A stretch of DNA of 64,000 bases, taken from assembly GCF_000187895.1 (NCBI RefSeq), contig NZ_DS990125.1, positions 1-64,000 of the forward strand, in the 5' to 3' direction. Each line of letters begins with the position of its first letter. The first letter of the stretch is position 1. The stretch is from Phocaeicola plebeius DSM 17135. Its GTDB lineage: Bacteria > Bacteroidota > Bacteroidia > Bacteroidales > Bacteroidaceae. Below, piece after piece: positions 43,083-53,446 of this stretch. The position numbers and the translations under genes are program-made. The notes below the pieces were generated by a model. It did not search any database, was not told the origin of the DNA, and worked only from the letters and a program-made list of their open reading frames with translations.

Positions 43083-45521
43083 ATGAAGAACAAGCTTTTA
43101 ATATTGATGAGTGGTGTCGCTGTGCTGGGAATCACTTCCTGCACGAAACCGGCCTACCAGCAACCTGATGCTCCAATTCAGGAAGTACCGTTTACTCAAG
43201 TGCATATTAACGATGGCTTTTGGTTGCCCCGTATTGAAACAAACCGTACGGTTTCTATTCCTTCCGCTTTTAAGGAATGTGAAAAGAATGGACGTTTCGA
43301 TAACTTTGCTATTGCAGGCGGATTAAAGAAAGGAGAACATCGTGGTGATTTTTCTTTTGATGATACTGACCCGTATAAGGTAATAGAAGGAGCGTCTTAT
43401 TCATTGGCGGTGAAGTATGACCCTCAGCTTGATCATTATCTGGATAGTGTAATCAATATTATTGCAGCAGCTCAGGAGCCGGATGGATACCTGACTACCT
43501 GCGTGACAAACAAGTGTTACCGACTTTCTGGCTGGTGGGGACGTTCCAAATGGGAAAAGCTGAACAGTCATGAGTTGTACAACAGCGGCCACATGTATGA
43601 AGCTGCCGTAGCACATTATCGGGCTACGGGTAAACGCACATTCCTTGATGTGGCTATCAAGAATGCCGACTTGGTTTGCAAGGTATTTGGACCGGGTGAA
43701 GGGCAGAAGCATGTACCCTCAGGTCATCCTATCGTAGAAATGGCATTATGTAAATTATATAAGGTAACGGGTGACAAGAAATACCTTGACATGGCCCGTT
43801 ATTTTGTAGAAGAAACCGGACGTGGAACAGACGGTCATAAACTGAATGAATATAGTCAGGATCATAAACCTATTCTCCAGCAGGATGAAATTGTCGGTCA
43901 TGCGGTACGTGCCGGATACCTTTATTCAGGTGTAGCTGATGTGGCAGCCCTGACAAACGATACGGCTTATTTTCATGCGTTGACCCGTTTGTGGGATAAC
44001 CTAGTGAGCAAGAAATTGTATATCACCGGAGGTATGGGTTCCAGAGCGCAGGGAGAAGGTTTCGGACCGAATTACGAGTTGCAGAATCATACTGCTTATT
44101 GTGAAACTTGTGCAGCTATTGCCAATGTATACTGGAACTACCGTATGTTTTTGGCTACAGGTGATTCCAAGTATGTGGATGTGTTGGAACGTGCCTTGTA
44201 TAACGGCGTGATTTCAGGTGTTTCTCTGAGCGGTGACAAATTCTTTTATGACAATCCGCTGGAATCAATGGGCGAACATGAACGTCAGCGCTGGTTTGGC
44301 TGTGCCTGCTGTCCGGGTAATGTAACCCGCTTTATGGCTTCTGTGCCAAGCTATGCGTATGCTACTCAGCAGAATGATATTTATGTGAACCTCTATATTC
44401 AGGGTAAGGCAGAAATGCAGACCGCAGATAATAAAGTAACATTGGAACAGACAACCGAATATCCGTGGAACGGAAAGGTAACCATCAAGGTTACTCCTGA
44501 AAAAGAAGGCAAGTTTGCCATCCGTCTCCGTATCCCGGGATGGACAAAAGCGGCTCCTGTAGCTTCTGACCTGTATGCATATACCGATGCGGCCAAGAAA
44601 TATACATTGAAGGTAAACGGCTCGGCTACACGTGGAGCAGAAGGTGACGGCTACGAAACCATCGTACGTACATGGAAGGCAGGTGATGTGATTGAATTGG
44701 AAATGCCGATGGATGTTCGCCGCATCAAAGCTAACGATAAAGTGGAAGTAGACCGAGGAATGGTAGCATTGGAACGTGGACCGATTATGTTCTGTCTGGA
44801 AGGAAAAGATCAGCCTGACAGCATCGTATTCAATAAATTTATTCCGAATGACACTCCGATAGAAGCTTCTTACGATGCTAATCTGTTGAATGGGGTGATG
44901 GTATTGAAAGGCACTGCGAAGGAAGTTGAAAAGGACGGTACAGTAAAAGATGTCGCATTCAAGGCTATCCCTTATTCTACATGGAACAACCGCGGAGCTG
45001 ACCAGATGGAAGTTTGGATTCCGGAATCAAAAGAATATGCAACTCCAACTCCCGAGCCGACCATTGCTTCGAAGGCACAGACATTCACCATTCAGGCTGC
45101 AATCCAGAAAGATGCGCCTGAGTCAGCTGCTGTGATGTCTTACGCGTGGGGTGTGAACGACCAGTGGGAGCCGAAACGTTCTTCTGATACTTCTAAGCCC
45201 TATTTCTACTGGTGGTTGAAGAATGGTACGGTGGAGTCTCTGGCCTACGAGTTTGACAAGCCTTACACCGTATCGAAAGTGGAAGTTTACTGGCTGGATT
45301 TTGATCATTACGACGGTGATTTCCGTGTACCGCAAAGTTGGACACTGTATTACAAGTCTGGAAACAGTTGGAAAGAAGTAGAAACAAGTGATAAATATGG
45401 AGTAGAAAAAGACAAATACAACGTAGTTAATTTCAAGCCGGTTCAGACTACCGGATTGAAAATCTCGGCACAGCTTCAGAAAGGAGCGTCAGGAGGTATT
45501 ATAGAATGGAAAGTAGAGTAA
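43083..45521 (+). CDS. GH127 beta-L-arabinofuranosidase-like lipoprotein
   Basis: About 812 residues from the ATG at 43083, which gives a clean lipoprotein signal (VAVLGITSC). The GH127 (DUF1680) alpha/alpha barrel is evident: NGRFDNFAIAGG, FDDTDPYKVIEGASY, AQEPDGYLTT. The zinc and catalytic site is Glu341 and Cys343 in YCETCAAIAN and Cys409-Cys410 in GCACCPGN, matching the Cys3Glu site of Bifidobacterium HypBA1, whose nucleophile is a cysteine. A beta-domain follows, and the last 130 residues (EVYWLDFDHYDGDF to the end) look like a discoidin/CBM32-type module. The family removes beta-L-Araf, for example from hydroxyproline-linked chains. Confidence 0.92.
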   Translation: MKNKLLILMSGVAVLGITSCTKPAYQQPDAPIQEVPFTQVHINDGFWLPRIETNRTVSIPSAFKECEKNGRFDNFAIAGGLKKGEHRGDFSFDDTDPYKVIEGASYSLAVKYDPQLDHYLDSVINIIAAAQEPDGYLTTCVTNKCYRLSGWWGRSKWEKLNSHELYNSGHMYEAAVAHYRATGKRTFLDVAIKNADLVCKVFGPGEGQKHVPSGHPIVEMALCKLYKVTGDKKYLDMARYFVEETGRGTDGHKLNEYSQDHKPILQQDEIVGHAVRAGYLYSGVADVAALTNDTAYFHALTRLWDNLVSKKLYITGGMGSRAQGEGFGPNYELQNHTAYCETCAAIANVYWNYRMFLATGDSKYVDVLERALYNGVISGVSLSGDKFFYDNPLESMGEHERQRWFGCACCPGNVTRFMASVPSYAYATQQNDIYVNLYIQGKAEMQTADNKVTLEQTTEYPWNGKVTIKVTPEKEGKFAIRLRIPGWTKAAPVASDLYAYTDAAKKYTLKVNGSATRGAEGDGYETIVRTWKAGDVIELEMPMDVRRIKANDKVEVDRGMVALERGPIMFCLEGKDQPDSIVFNKFIPNDTPIEASYDANLLNGVMVLKGTAKEVEKDGTVKDVAFKAIPYSTWNNRGADQMEVWIPESKEYATPTPEPTIASKAQTFTIQAAIQKDAPESAAVMSYAWGVNDQWEPKRSSDTSKPYFYWWLKNGTVESLAYEFDKPYTVSKVEVYWLDFDHYDGDFRVPQSWTLYYKSGNSWKEVETSDKYGVEKDKYNVVNFKPVQTTGLKISAQLQKGASGGIIEWKVE

Positions 45522-45547
45522 TTTATTAACCCTTAAATACAAACGAA

Positions 45548-48500
45548 ATGAATACACAGTTAAATCGCATGTTGTTTAGTCGTGCATTTGTAAAAGTGTC
45601 GGCATGTGTAGTGCTTTCTGCAGGTTGTCTACCTATGGCAACCTATGCGGAATCTGTTGGAGCACCGGTTGTGGAGACTGTCTTGCAGCAAAAGGCTATC
45701 TCTGGTAAGGTGGTTGATTCAAAAGGTGAGTCCATTATTGGGGCGAATGTGATGGAAAAAGGTACCACCAATGGTACGATTACCGATTTTGATGGAAAAT
45801 TTAGTCTGAATGTTTCTGCGAAAGCGATACTTCAGGTTAGTTACATTGGTTATAAGAGTCAGGAAATACCTGTCAGTCAGTTGAAGGCGGGGGCTGTCAT
45901 TACCTTGAAAGAAGATACAGAAGTGATGGATGAAGTAGTCGTAATCGGTTACGGTACGCAGCGTAAAGGCGATGTGACCAGTGCGATTGCTTCTGTAAAA
46001 GCAGAAGACTTTACAGTGGGTAAGGTAGGCGATGCTGCCGATTTGATTAAAGGTAAGGTGGCTGGTTTGAGTATTGCAAAAGGTTCAGGAGATCCGAATG
46101 CTACCTCTTCAATTCGTTTGCGTGGTGTCATCTCTGTAAACGGTAGTACAACTCCTTTGATTCTGATAGATGGAGTAGAAGGTGATTTGAGTACAGTCGC
46201 TCCTGAAAACATTGAATCTATTGATGTATTGAAGGATGCTTCTGCAGCAGCTATCTATGGTACCCGTGGTGCGAATGGTGTGATTTTGATTACTACAAAG
46301 ACAGGTAGACGTGAAGCACACACTACAGCTTCTTATTCTGGCTATGTTTCTGCTTCTCAGTTTGGCAAGAAACTGGACTTTATGACAGCAGAAGATGTAC
46401 GTGCCGGAAAAACAAACTTTACAGACAAAGGGTATGATACCGATTGGTTGGATGCCATCAGCCGTACCGGTTTTACCCACAATCATAACTTTAACATTAC
46501 AGGAGGTACTAAACAAACCACCTATTCTGCAGATTTTACTTATCGTAAAGAAGACGGTGTGATTATGAATACGTACGCAGAAGATATACGCATGCGTTTT
46601 GATGTTTCTCACTGGATGTTCAACGATATGTTGAAGGTAAATTTGAATATGGTCAAAAAATGGCATAAAAACAGTGCAACCAATGCTACAGCTACAGACC
46701 AGTCAAATATTTATCGTCAGGCAATCGCGCGTAACCCGACAGCTCCAATTTATAATGAGGATGGTACATATAATGAAGACTTTAATGTTAGTTATTATTA
46801 CAATCCTGTAGGAATGTTGGAGGAACGTCTGGGTAATTATACATACGAAGAAACTCGTGCTACCGGTAATATTACATTTGAACCTATAAAAGGTTGGCAG
46901 ACTAACTTGATGCTTGCAACCAGCCGTTTTGGAGCTCACGATAAAGGATATAATACGTCCGATTATTATGGTAACAAGTTGAGCGAATGGACGGGATATG
47001 CTTATCATACAAACAGTGAAAGTTATCAGAATAATCTGGAAATTACTTCTAAATATGATTTGAATGTGGGCAAGCATCGTATGAATGCTATGGTGGGCTA
47101 TAGTTATCAGTATTACAAGTATGAGCAAAACTATGCCAACAACTATAATTTCCCTACAGATTTTTATCAGTGGTATAACCTGGGTATTGGTCAGGCATTG
47201 AAGGATGGAAAAGCAGGAATGGGTAGTAGTGCGGAAGATAATACTTTGATTGGTTTCTTTGCTCGTGTAAGTTATGCGTATGATAACCGTTATAATCTGC
47301 TGGTAAGTGTGCGCCGGGAAGGGTCTTCTAAATTTGGAGCAGACAATAAATGGGGTACATTCCCTTCTGCTTCTTTAGGTTGGACCATCAGCAATGAAGA
47401 ATTCATGGAAGGTCTTACTTGGTTGAATAACTTGAAACTGCGTGCTGGTTTCGGTATCACCGGTGTAATTCCGAGTAGTTCCTATATGTCTTTAACAACA
47501 TATAATTATGGAAGCTCTTATTACTATGATAACGCTTCCGGTGAGTGGTTGCCTGGGCTTTCTGTAGCTTCAAATCCTAACCCGGACTTGAAATGGGAAA
47601 AATCAACAGAATTTAATGTGGGTTTGGACTGGAGTGTGTTGGATGACCGTTTGGGTGGTTCTATTGATGTATACAACAAGAAAACAACAGATTTGCTGTT
47701 CTGGTATAGTGTGCCTACTCCTCCCAACTTGTATAATACAACTTTTGCTAATGGCGGTTCTGTACGTAATAGAGGTTTTGAAATTGCGGTTAATGCAGTG
47801 CCTGTACGTACTAAAGATTTTGAATGGAAAACGGTTGTTACTTTATCACATAATGAAAGTAAACTGTTGAGTTTGTCTAATGAATTGTATGAAACAGAAT
47901 CTTATATGAATGTTGGTGGTTTGGGAGAGCCTATTAGTACTACTACACACCGTATGGAAGAAGGACGGCCACTCGGAGAATTCTGGGGATTGAAATCTGT
48001 TGGTGTATCTGAAAATGGTTTGTTCTTAATTGAAAAACCTGATGGAGAGGTTGTTGAGTTCACAACAGCATACGCCACAGATGATGCTTACAAGCAATAT
48101 TTAGGTAATGGACTGCCAAAATTCTATCTGGGATGGAATAACACCTTTACATATAAGAACTGGGATTTAAGCATGCAGTTTACTAGTCAGTTAGGTTTCA
48201 AGATTTTAAATGAACCGAGAGCATATTACGAAAACAACTCGATTGCTTATAACCGTTTGAAGTCAGTAGAGGATGCTCCTTACGGCGGACAATATACATT
48301 GTCATCTTCACAAGCACAGACTTTTGTTAGTTATTATCTGGAAGATGGTGACTTCCTGAAGCTGACTAATCTTACTATTGGGTATACCTTCCCGATAAAG
48401 AAGAGTAATAAATATATTAAGGGAGTACGTGCTTATTTGTCTGGTGACAATCTGTTCTGTATAACCGGTTATTCTGGATTGGATCCGGAGTTGTCAAACT

Positions 48501-48586
48501 GGTATCCTACTTATGCAGGTATTGATGCACGTGATAAATATCCATCTATTCGTTCGTTTACATTTGGTTTAAACTTAACTTTCTAA
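45548..48586 (+). CDS. SusC-like TonB-dependent outer membrane transporter
   Basis: A 1012-residue SusC/RagA-type receptor. Order: signal sequence (about 1-34), carboxypeptidase D-like regulatory domain (ISGKVVDSKGESIIGANV, residues about 50-125), TonB box region DEVVVIGYGTQRKG near 127-140, plug domain with GVISVNGSTTPLILIDGV and GTRGANGVILITTK, then a 22-strand barrel ending in SFTFGLNLTF with the terminal aromatic residue. It imports oligosaccharides or glycopeptides across the outer membrane together with the SusD lipoprotein encoded 12 bases downstream. Confidence 0.96.
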   Translation: MNTQLNRMLFSRAFVKVSACVVLSAGCLPMATYAESVGAPVVETVLQQKAISGKVVDSKGESIIGANVMEKGTTNGTITDFDGKFSLNVSAKAILQVSYIGYKSQEIPVSQLKAGAVITLKEDTEVMDEVVVIGYGTQRKGDVTSAIASVKAEDFTVGKVGDAADLIKGKVAGLSIAKGSGDPNATSSIRLRGVISVNGSTTPLILIDGVEGDLSTVAPENIESIDVLKDASAAAIYGTRGANGVILITTKTGRREAHTTASYSGYVSASQFGKKLDFMTAEDVRAGKTNFTDKGYDTDWLDAISRTGFTHNHNFNITGGTKQTTYSADFTYRKEDGVIMNTYAEDIRMRFDVSHWMFNDMLKVNLNMVKKWHKNSATNATATDQSNIYRQAIARNPTAPIYNEDGTYNEDFNVSYYYNPVGMLEERLGNYTYEETRATGNITFEPIKGWQTNLMLATSRFGAHDKGYNTSDYYGNKLSEWTGYAYHTNSESYQNNLEITSKYDLNVGKHRMNAMVGYSYQYYKYEQNYANNYNFPTDFYQWYNLGIGQALKDGKAGMGSSAEDNTLIGFFARVSYAYDNRYNLLVSVRREGSSKFGADNKWGTFPSASLGWTISNEEFMEGLTWLNNLKLRAGFGITGVIPSSSYMSLTTYNYGSSYYYDNASGEWLPGLSVASNPNPDLKWEKSTEFNVGLDWSVLDDRLGGSIDVYNKKTTDLLFWYSVPTPPNLYNTTFANGGSVRNRGFEIAVNAVPVRTKDFEWKTVVTLSHNESKLLSLSNELYETESYMNVGGLGEPISTTTHRMEEGRPLGEFWGLKSVGVSENGLFLIEKPDGEVVEFTTAYATDDAYKQYLGNGLPKFYLGWNNTFTYKNWDLSMQFTSQLGFKILNEPRAYYENNSIAYNRLKSVEDAPYGGQYTLSSSQAQTFVSYYLEDGDFLKLTNLTIGYTFPIKKSNKYIKGVRAYLSGDNLFCITGYSGLDPELSNWYPTYAGIDARDKYPSIRSFTFGLNLTF

Positions 48587-48598
48587 TATTGAAGCGAT

Positions 48599-50263
48599 AT
48601 GAAACTAAATCTATATAAGTCTTTATTGGGCTCTGTGATAGGTGTAGGTATGTTCTCTTTGAACAGCTGTACCGATTTGAGCGAAACAATTTACAGCCAG
48701 ATTGCATCCGAAAAGTATGAATTTACTGAAAATGATGCATCAAGTATGTTTGCTCCTGTTTATTCTTCTTTACGTGATGTATATTGGGCATGGTATGGTT
48801 ATGCAGATTTGGATATTTGTACAGATTTATGGTGTATTCCCCTTCGTATTGGAGTAGGATGGGGAGACTTGTATATCAATCTTCATAAGCACGATTTCCA
48901 TCAAGAGCTATATCATTTAAGTGGACTATGGTCTAATGCCTATGCCGGAATCAATGCTTGTAATAGACTTTTGGCTGACGAGGCTGTTCAAGCTGCTGAG
49001 TCGTCTGTTGCTCAGTTGCGGGCTTATCGTGCTTTATACTATTATCTGTTATTTGATGCTTTCCGTAATATTCCTTTGGATACTCAATTTGAGCATGAGG
49101 ATGGTTGGCAGCCTGAACAGGCTACACCCCAACAGATGTGGGATTTTATTATGGGAGAATTAGAAGATGTGCAAGAGTTGTGTGGTACAGAGTCTACAAT
49201 GAATGAACTGAGTAATTATGCTGTGCGTATGATAAAAGCTAAAATGTATTTAAATCATAACGCATGGTTTAATGATCATTCTGATGATTCTTATTATAAG
49301 AAATGTATTGACGAATTGAATGTGATTATTTCTTCTAACAAATTCTCATTAGCACCAGCATATTCGGATAATTTTAAGGAAGATATATCTGATTGTTCTG
49401 AAATTATCTTTGGTATTCCGTTTGAATATCTGTATGCTGGAGGAAACTATTTTGCCAACCTCTGGATGAATGAAGCCGGACGTGCCACATTTGGATTTAC
49501 AGGATGGGCTACAGGTGGAGGTGGCGCTTTAAGCCAATTCCTTGATACATACGATGAGGATGATACTCGATTTACAGATACTTGGATTGGTGGACCTCAA
49601 GTTGACCAATATGGAGAACCTATTCTTGTAGATGGTACTCGTTTGGACTATACATGGAATCTTCGTAGTATTGATAATCCTGGTTGTTATCCGATGGAAG
49701 GCTATCGAATGGTTAAATATGAGATTAAGGAGGGTGACTGGGGTACATCTTATGACGATGTTCCTTTCTTCCGTTATGCGGATGTATTGATGATGAAAGC
49801 TGAATGTCTGTTGCGCTTAGGTGGATACAATGGTGAAACCGAGCAAGATGCAGCTGATTTGGTAACTCGAGTACGTGAACGTGCCTTTAAATCTACTGAT
49901 CCGGATAAGGCAACTCGTACGGTAGCTCAGTTGAAAGGTGGTAGTGTATATAAATATGGCCATTATGAAAATATTGCTAAACAAGATGAAACAGATAACT
50001 GGGTAACTACTGAAGACGGAGGTAATGATATTGTTCTAGGTGGATTGCTGGATGATTTGGCATGGGAATTTGTGGCAGAGCATCACCGTCGTCAAGACCT
50101 GATTCGTTTCCGTATGACGAACGGACAGAATGTGTTCAATGGCAAATCTTGGTTCTGTAAAGATCGTAAAACAGATATTAATGATAATCATTGCGATATA
50201 TTCCCGATTCCAAAGAGTGCAATAGATGGTAATATTAACCTGAAACAAAATGAAGGTTATTAA
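48599..50263 (+). CDS. SusD-like surface glycan-binding lipoprotein
   Basis: A 554-residue lipoprotein (signal MFSLNSC, cysteine near residue 25) of the SusD/RagB type. The tetratricopeptide-like helical core is seen in AYAGINACNRLLADE, AQLRAYRALYYYLLFDAFRNIP and PFFRYADVLMMKAECLLRLGG. The C-terminal LAWEFVAEHHRRQDLIRFR and IFPIPKSAIDGNINLKQNEGY are standard. It is the lid of the SusC transporter and binds the target glycan at the cell surface. Only the general role can be inferred; the bound glycan cannot. Confidence 0.95.
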   Translation: MKLNLYKSLLGSVIGVGMFSLNSCTDLSETIYSQIASEKYEFTENDASSMFAPVYSSLRDVYWAWYGYADLDICTDLWCIPLRIGVGWGDLYINLHKHDFHQELYHLSGLWSNAYAGINACNRLLADEAVQAAESSVAQLRAYRALYYYLLFDAFRNIPLDTQFEHEDGWQPEQATPQQMWDFIMGELEDVQELCGTESTMNELSNYAVRMIKAKMYLNHNAWFNDHSDDSYYKKCIDELNVIISSNKFSLAPAYSDNFKEDISDCSEIIFGIPFEYLYAGGNYFANLWMNEAGRATFGFTGWATGGGGALSQFLDTYDEDDTRFTDTWIGGPQVDQYGEPILVDGTRLDYTWNLRSIDNPGCYPMEGYRMVKYEIKEGDWGTSYDDVPFFRYADVLMMKAECLLRLGGYNGETEQDAADLVTRVRERAFKSTDPDKATRTVAQLKGGSVYKYGHYENIAKQDETDNWVTTEDGGNDIVLGGLLDDLAWEFVAEHHRRQDLIRFRMTNGQNVFNGKSWFCKDRKTDINDNHCDIFPIPKSAIDGNINLKQNEGY

Positions 50264-50317
50264 GAATGAAGATTTGGACTATTATTTTATAGGAGTAACA
50301 GTTTTAAAAGATTTATC

Positions 50318-51313
50318 ATGAAAAAGAATATATTATTAGCATTTTGCTGCTGTTCGTTGCTCGCATTTACAGCATGTAGTGACGATTACAATGATGCTAC
50401 CTCAAAACATGTATATGGGGAGAATGAGAATCCTTATTTAAAGATTGATACAGAAGCTCAGATCTCTGTTACTGGTGCCTTGGAGGTAAATGGAGAACAT
50501 TCGTATACTGTAAAACTTTCAGACTATGCTGCAAAGTTTGAAGAAAAAATGGGTATGAGTGTAGATGCTGTGATTGATGGATTGAGTACGGGGGAAACCG
50601 TTTTCTATCCAATTAATACGACACGTAATCAATGGATGAAAACAGCTTACAATAAAGATGATGCAGGATGGTATTTCAATTCAGCAAACCAACCTTGTGC
50701 GCAGGATGATGCGGCATGCAAAGCATCAGTTGTGTTGGATAAGACCAATAAGGAGTTGGTTTTTGAGTTAACGGAAGGTGGAATTGCAGCTGGTACGGTG
50801 TTGGCATTAGAAGTTGGATTTGCTAAAAACGGACCGGATTATGATAATTATGTACGCTTTACGTTGAATGCCAGTGTGACGGACCCGACTGTTGCTGTTT
50901 TATCTTTAACTTTTGCAGAAGGTGCAGCACATACCGTAAATCTGTCTGACTATCAGGAAAATATTGAAGCAGTTTTTGATATGTCATACGCTGATTTCAT
51001 TTCTGCTGCTGCAGAGAACAATGAAATTAAATTTAGTTTATTTGATGTCACTACAGGTGCTGTAAAAGATATGGGTGAACACTATACGGCCAATGCTCCA
51101 GGCTATTGGATGGATGCTGCAGGTGATTATATCAATTGGGGTGTAGATGGTTTTGCGTCATACATAGAATATTACAGTGATGATGAAGCATGTGGCATTG
51201 GTTATAATGCAGATCTTCCATCGGGTACTAATGGACAATTTACGGTAGGATGGGTAAATACAAATGATGTCTCTAAGTTCTTCCGTTTAATTGTAACTTG
51301 GACTATTCAATAA
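50318..51313 (+). CDS. surface lipoprotein with tandem DUF4859-like domains
   Basis: A 331-residue lipoprotein with lipobox AFTAC at about 16-20 and SDDYND directly after the cysteine. That acidic tail fits the Bacteroides lipoprotein export signal for surface exposure. After it come two similar beta-rich halves (about 45-190 and 191-331). Both show a pattern like GYWMDAAGDYINWG, then YIEYYSDDE, then a strand with GYNADLPSGTNGQFTVGW, as in DUF4859. The gene occupies the SusE/SusF position after SusD, so it is probably a surface glycan- or glycoprotein-binding protein. A related domain ends the next protein in the operon. Confidence 0.82.
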   Translation: MKKNILLAFCCCSLLAFTACSDDYNDATSKHVYGENENPYLKIDTEAQISVTGALEVNGEHSYTVKLSDYAAKFEEKMGMSVDAVIDGLSTGETVFYPINTTRNQWMKTAYNKDDAGWYFNSANQPCAQDDAACKASVVLDKTNKELVFELTEGGIAAGTVLALEVGFAKNGPDYDNYVRFTLNASVTDPTVAVLSLTFAEGAAHTVNLSDYQENIEAVFDMSYADFISAAAENNEIKFSLFDVTTGAVKDMGEHYTANAPGYWMDAAGDYINWGVDGFASYIEYYSDDEACGIGYNADLPSGTNGQFTVGWVNTNDVSKFFRLIVTWTIQ

Positions 51314-51339
51314 TATAAGAATTTAGGTATTATTGATAT

Positions 51340-51419
51340 AAACTCATCTTAAATGGTAGAAACCTCAGAAAAATTCTGATAAGGTTATTTTGATGCGTTT
51401 CTTCATTTAGGATGAGTTT
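51340..51419 (+). terminator. long hairpin between binding protein and peptidase genes
   Basis: Arms of 16 bp (51340-51355 and 51404-51419) pair with one G-T pair, enclosing a second nested stem (CAGAA/TTCTG). It ends in GTTTTGTTATATTTT. It is probably a partial terminator or mRNA-stability element separating susC-susD-lipoprotein from the peptidase genes. Confidence 0.65.
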
Positions 51420-51442
51420 TGTTATATTTTCTTTGAGAATTT

Positions 51443-53446
51443 ATGAGAAATATAGTTCAAAAATTATTTGTCATTTGGAGTTTCTTGGGGCTCTTTCTTT
51501 GCGTGGGGGGATGTAAACAAGATTCATTGCCTACAGATGAAAAGCCGGTAGAGAATATTCCGGATGGTCAGGTCATGGATGAATCAGAAATAGAGGACTT
51601 TGATAAATATTACAAGCCGGCTGAATTTGAAGGGATAGATATGCTCCGGAGTGATGCAAAATGGTCGTGGTTCCGCTCCAAACAAAGTGAGCATTTCTTC
51701 GTATTCTGGGAAGCTGGATTTGGAGATGACCCTAATGCAGAAACGGTACCTGCTAATCTGAGAGTAGATATAGATGACCTTTTGGAAAAGGCGGAATTAT
51801 TCTATCGGACCAATGTGGAGAAACTGAAATTTACTGAAACTGGACAGGGAAAATCATTTTTGGACCGTTATAAGATGGAAATATATTTGTTGTATCAGGA
51901 AGAATGGCTCGCCACTGGCTCCGGATATGACAATACCATCGGGGCCTTGTGGGTAAACCCGAGTACATGCCAGCCTGTAGGCTCTACTATTGCGCATGAA
52001 ATCGGGCATAGTTTCCAGTATCAGGTGTATTGTGATAAGTTATGTCAGGGAGGAAATGATGACCTTAAGTCGGGTTTCCGCTATGGATATGAAGGAAGCA
52101 ATGGTGGAAATGCCTTCTGGGAACAATGCGCGCAGTGGCAGTCGTTTCAGGATTATCCGGAGGAGATGTTTACCTCTTATAACTTTGATGTCTGGTTGAA
52201 TAATAATCATCGTCATTTTGAAAATGAATGGATGCGTTATGCCAGTTATTGGTTGCAGTCTTATTGGACTATGAAACACGGTATTGAGACAATCGGTAAT
52301 ATTTGGAGAGAGTCTGTCTATCCGGAGGATGCCATTTCGGCTTATACACGGTTGTATTGCAATGGTGACTGGAGTAAAACTAAAAAGGAACTGTATGATT
52401 ATGCCAGCAGGATGGCAACCTTTGATATTGATGGAGTACGTGAGTATTCAGAGGGGTACCTCGGACGTTATCATACTACTTTCTATACGAGTGGTGAATA
52501 TTATCAGGTGGCTTATGCCAATTGTCCGGAGGCTACAGGCTTTAATGTGATTCCTTTAAATGTGCCAGATGCTGGCAATATGGTAGTAGCGGCTGATTTT
52601 GTAGGGCTGGAACCTGGTGCAACACTGGCTTCGGGTGATCCGGGTGAATATATGGAATCGGAAACAGTGAAGGGTACAACCACGAAATACAATACGGCAG
52701 GTAGTGCCGGAAATATGGGATGGATGTATGGTTTTGTAGCTTTGAAACAGGATGGAAGTCGGGAGTATGGCGAAGCACATTCCGATAAGAGCGGACGTGT
52801 TTCCTTCACTGTTCCGGCTGGTACACAGAGTTTGTATTTTATAGTGCAGGCTACACCACAGAATTATGTGGTTCATCCGTGGGATGAAAAGGAGTTGACT
52901 GATGAGCAGTTCCCGTATAAGGTGAAATTTGAGAATACAGATTTGTTGGGAAATATTACAATCGACCCGGATGCTGAACCTCAGGATTTGACACTGATGT
53001 ATAATGTTACATTTGCAGCAAGTGATGCCGATTATAATGGGGCTTCTGTCAGTATTTCTGAAAATGGAGATCTTACGAAAATAGCACAGGCGCTTGCTAT
53101 GCAACCCTCACAACTGACTTCGAACATGTTATCAGCAAAGACCGAACCTCAGGAAGGAAAGATAGCTTTTGCTGCCGTGAAGCCGGATGGTAGTTTGGAT
53201 TATAATACGACTGCTAATGGGTATGGGTTCTGGTTCGATAGTCTTGGCAATCCCATTGGATGGGGAAGTGATAATGACAGTAAGGTCTATGTGGAATATG
53301 ACGCGAAAAACTTTAGTTTTTCTGTCGGACAATATCCGGGAAAATTAGTTTCGGGTGATAATTATATGGTGAAAGAAGCCTTGGTCTATACAAAGGGCGG
53401 ACAACAATATGTAATAACTTTAGTCTTTAATATTGATATCAAATGA
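51443..53446 (+). CDS. lipoprotein with HExGH zinc-peptidase-like domain and DUF4859 tail
   Basis: A 667-residue lipoprotein (lipobox VGGC, cysteine 24). The central domain (about 60-400) is of the DUF6055 type and carries the zinc motif His185-Glu186-Ile-Gly-His189 (IAHEIGHSFQYQ). Glu227 in FWEQCAQW is a candidate third ligand, a gluzincin-like arrangement. A beta-domain follows. From about 505 to the end is a DUF4859-like module (YGFWFDSLGNPIGWG, VYVEYDAKNFSFSVGQYPG). It is co-transcribed with a paralogue that overlaps it by four bases. It probably cleaves protein or peptide parts of the PUL target at the cell surface; activity is not demonstrated for the family as far as I know. Confidence 0.82.
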   Translation: MRNIVQKLFVIWSFLGLFLCVGGCKQDSLPTDEKPVENIPDGQVMDESEIEDFDKYYKPAEFEGIDMLRSDAKWSWFRSKQSEHFFVFWEAGFGDDPNAETVPANLRVDIDDLLEKAELFYRTNVEKLKFTETGQGKSFLDRYKMEIYLLYQEEWLATGSGYDNTIGALWVNPSTCQPVGSTIAHEIGHSFQYQVYCDKLCQGGNDDLKSGFRYGYEGSNGGNAFWEQCAQWQSFQDYPEEMFTSYNFDVWLNNNHRHFENEWMRYASYWLQSYWTMKHGIETIGNIWRESVYPEDAISAYTRLYCNGDWSKTKKELYDYASRMATFDIDGVREYSEGYLGRYHTTFYTSGEYYQVAYANCPEATGFNVIPLNVPDAGNMVVAADFVGLEPGATLASGDPGEYMESETVKGTTTKYNTAGSAGNMGWMYGFVALKQDGSREYGEAHSDKSGRVSFTVPAGTQSLYFIVQATPQNYVVHPWDEKELTDEQFPYKVKFENTDLLGNITIDPDAEPQDLTLMYNVTFAASDADYNGASVSISENGDLTKIAQALAMQPSQLTSNMLSAKTEPQEGKIAFAAVKPDGSLDYNTTANGYGFWFDSLGNPIGWGSDNDSKVYVEYDAKNFSFSVGQYPGKLVSGDNYMVKEALVYTKGGQQYVITLVFNIDIK

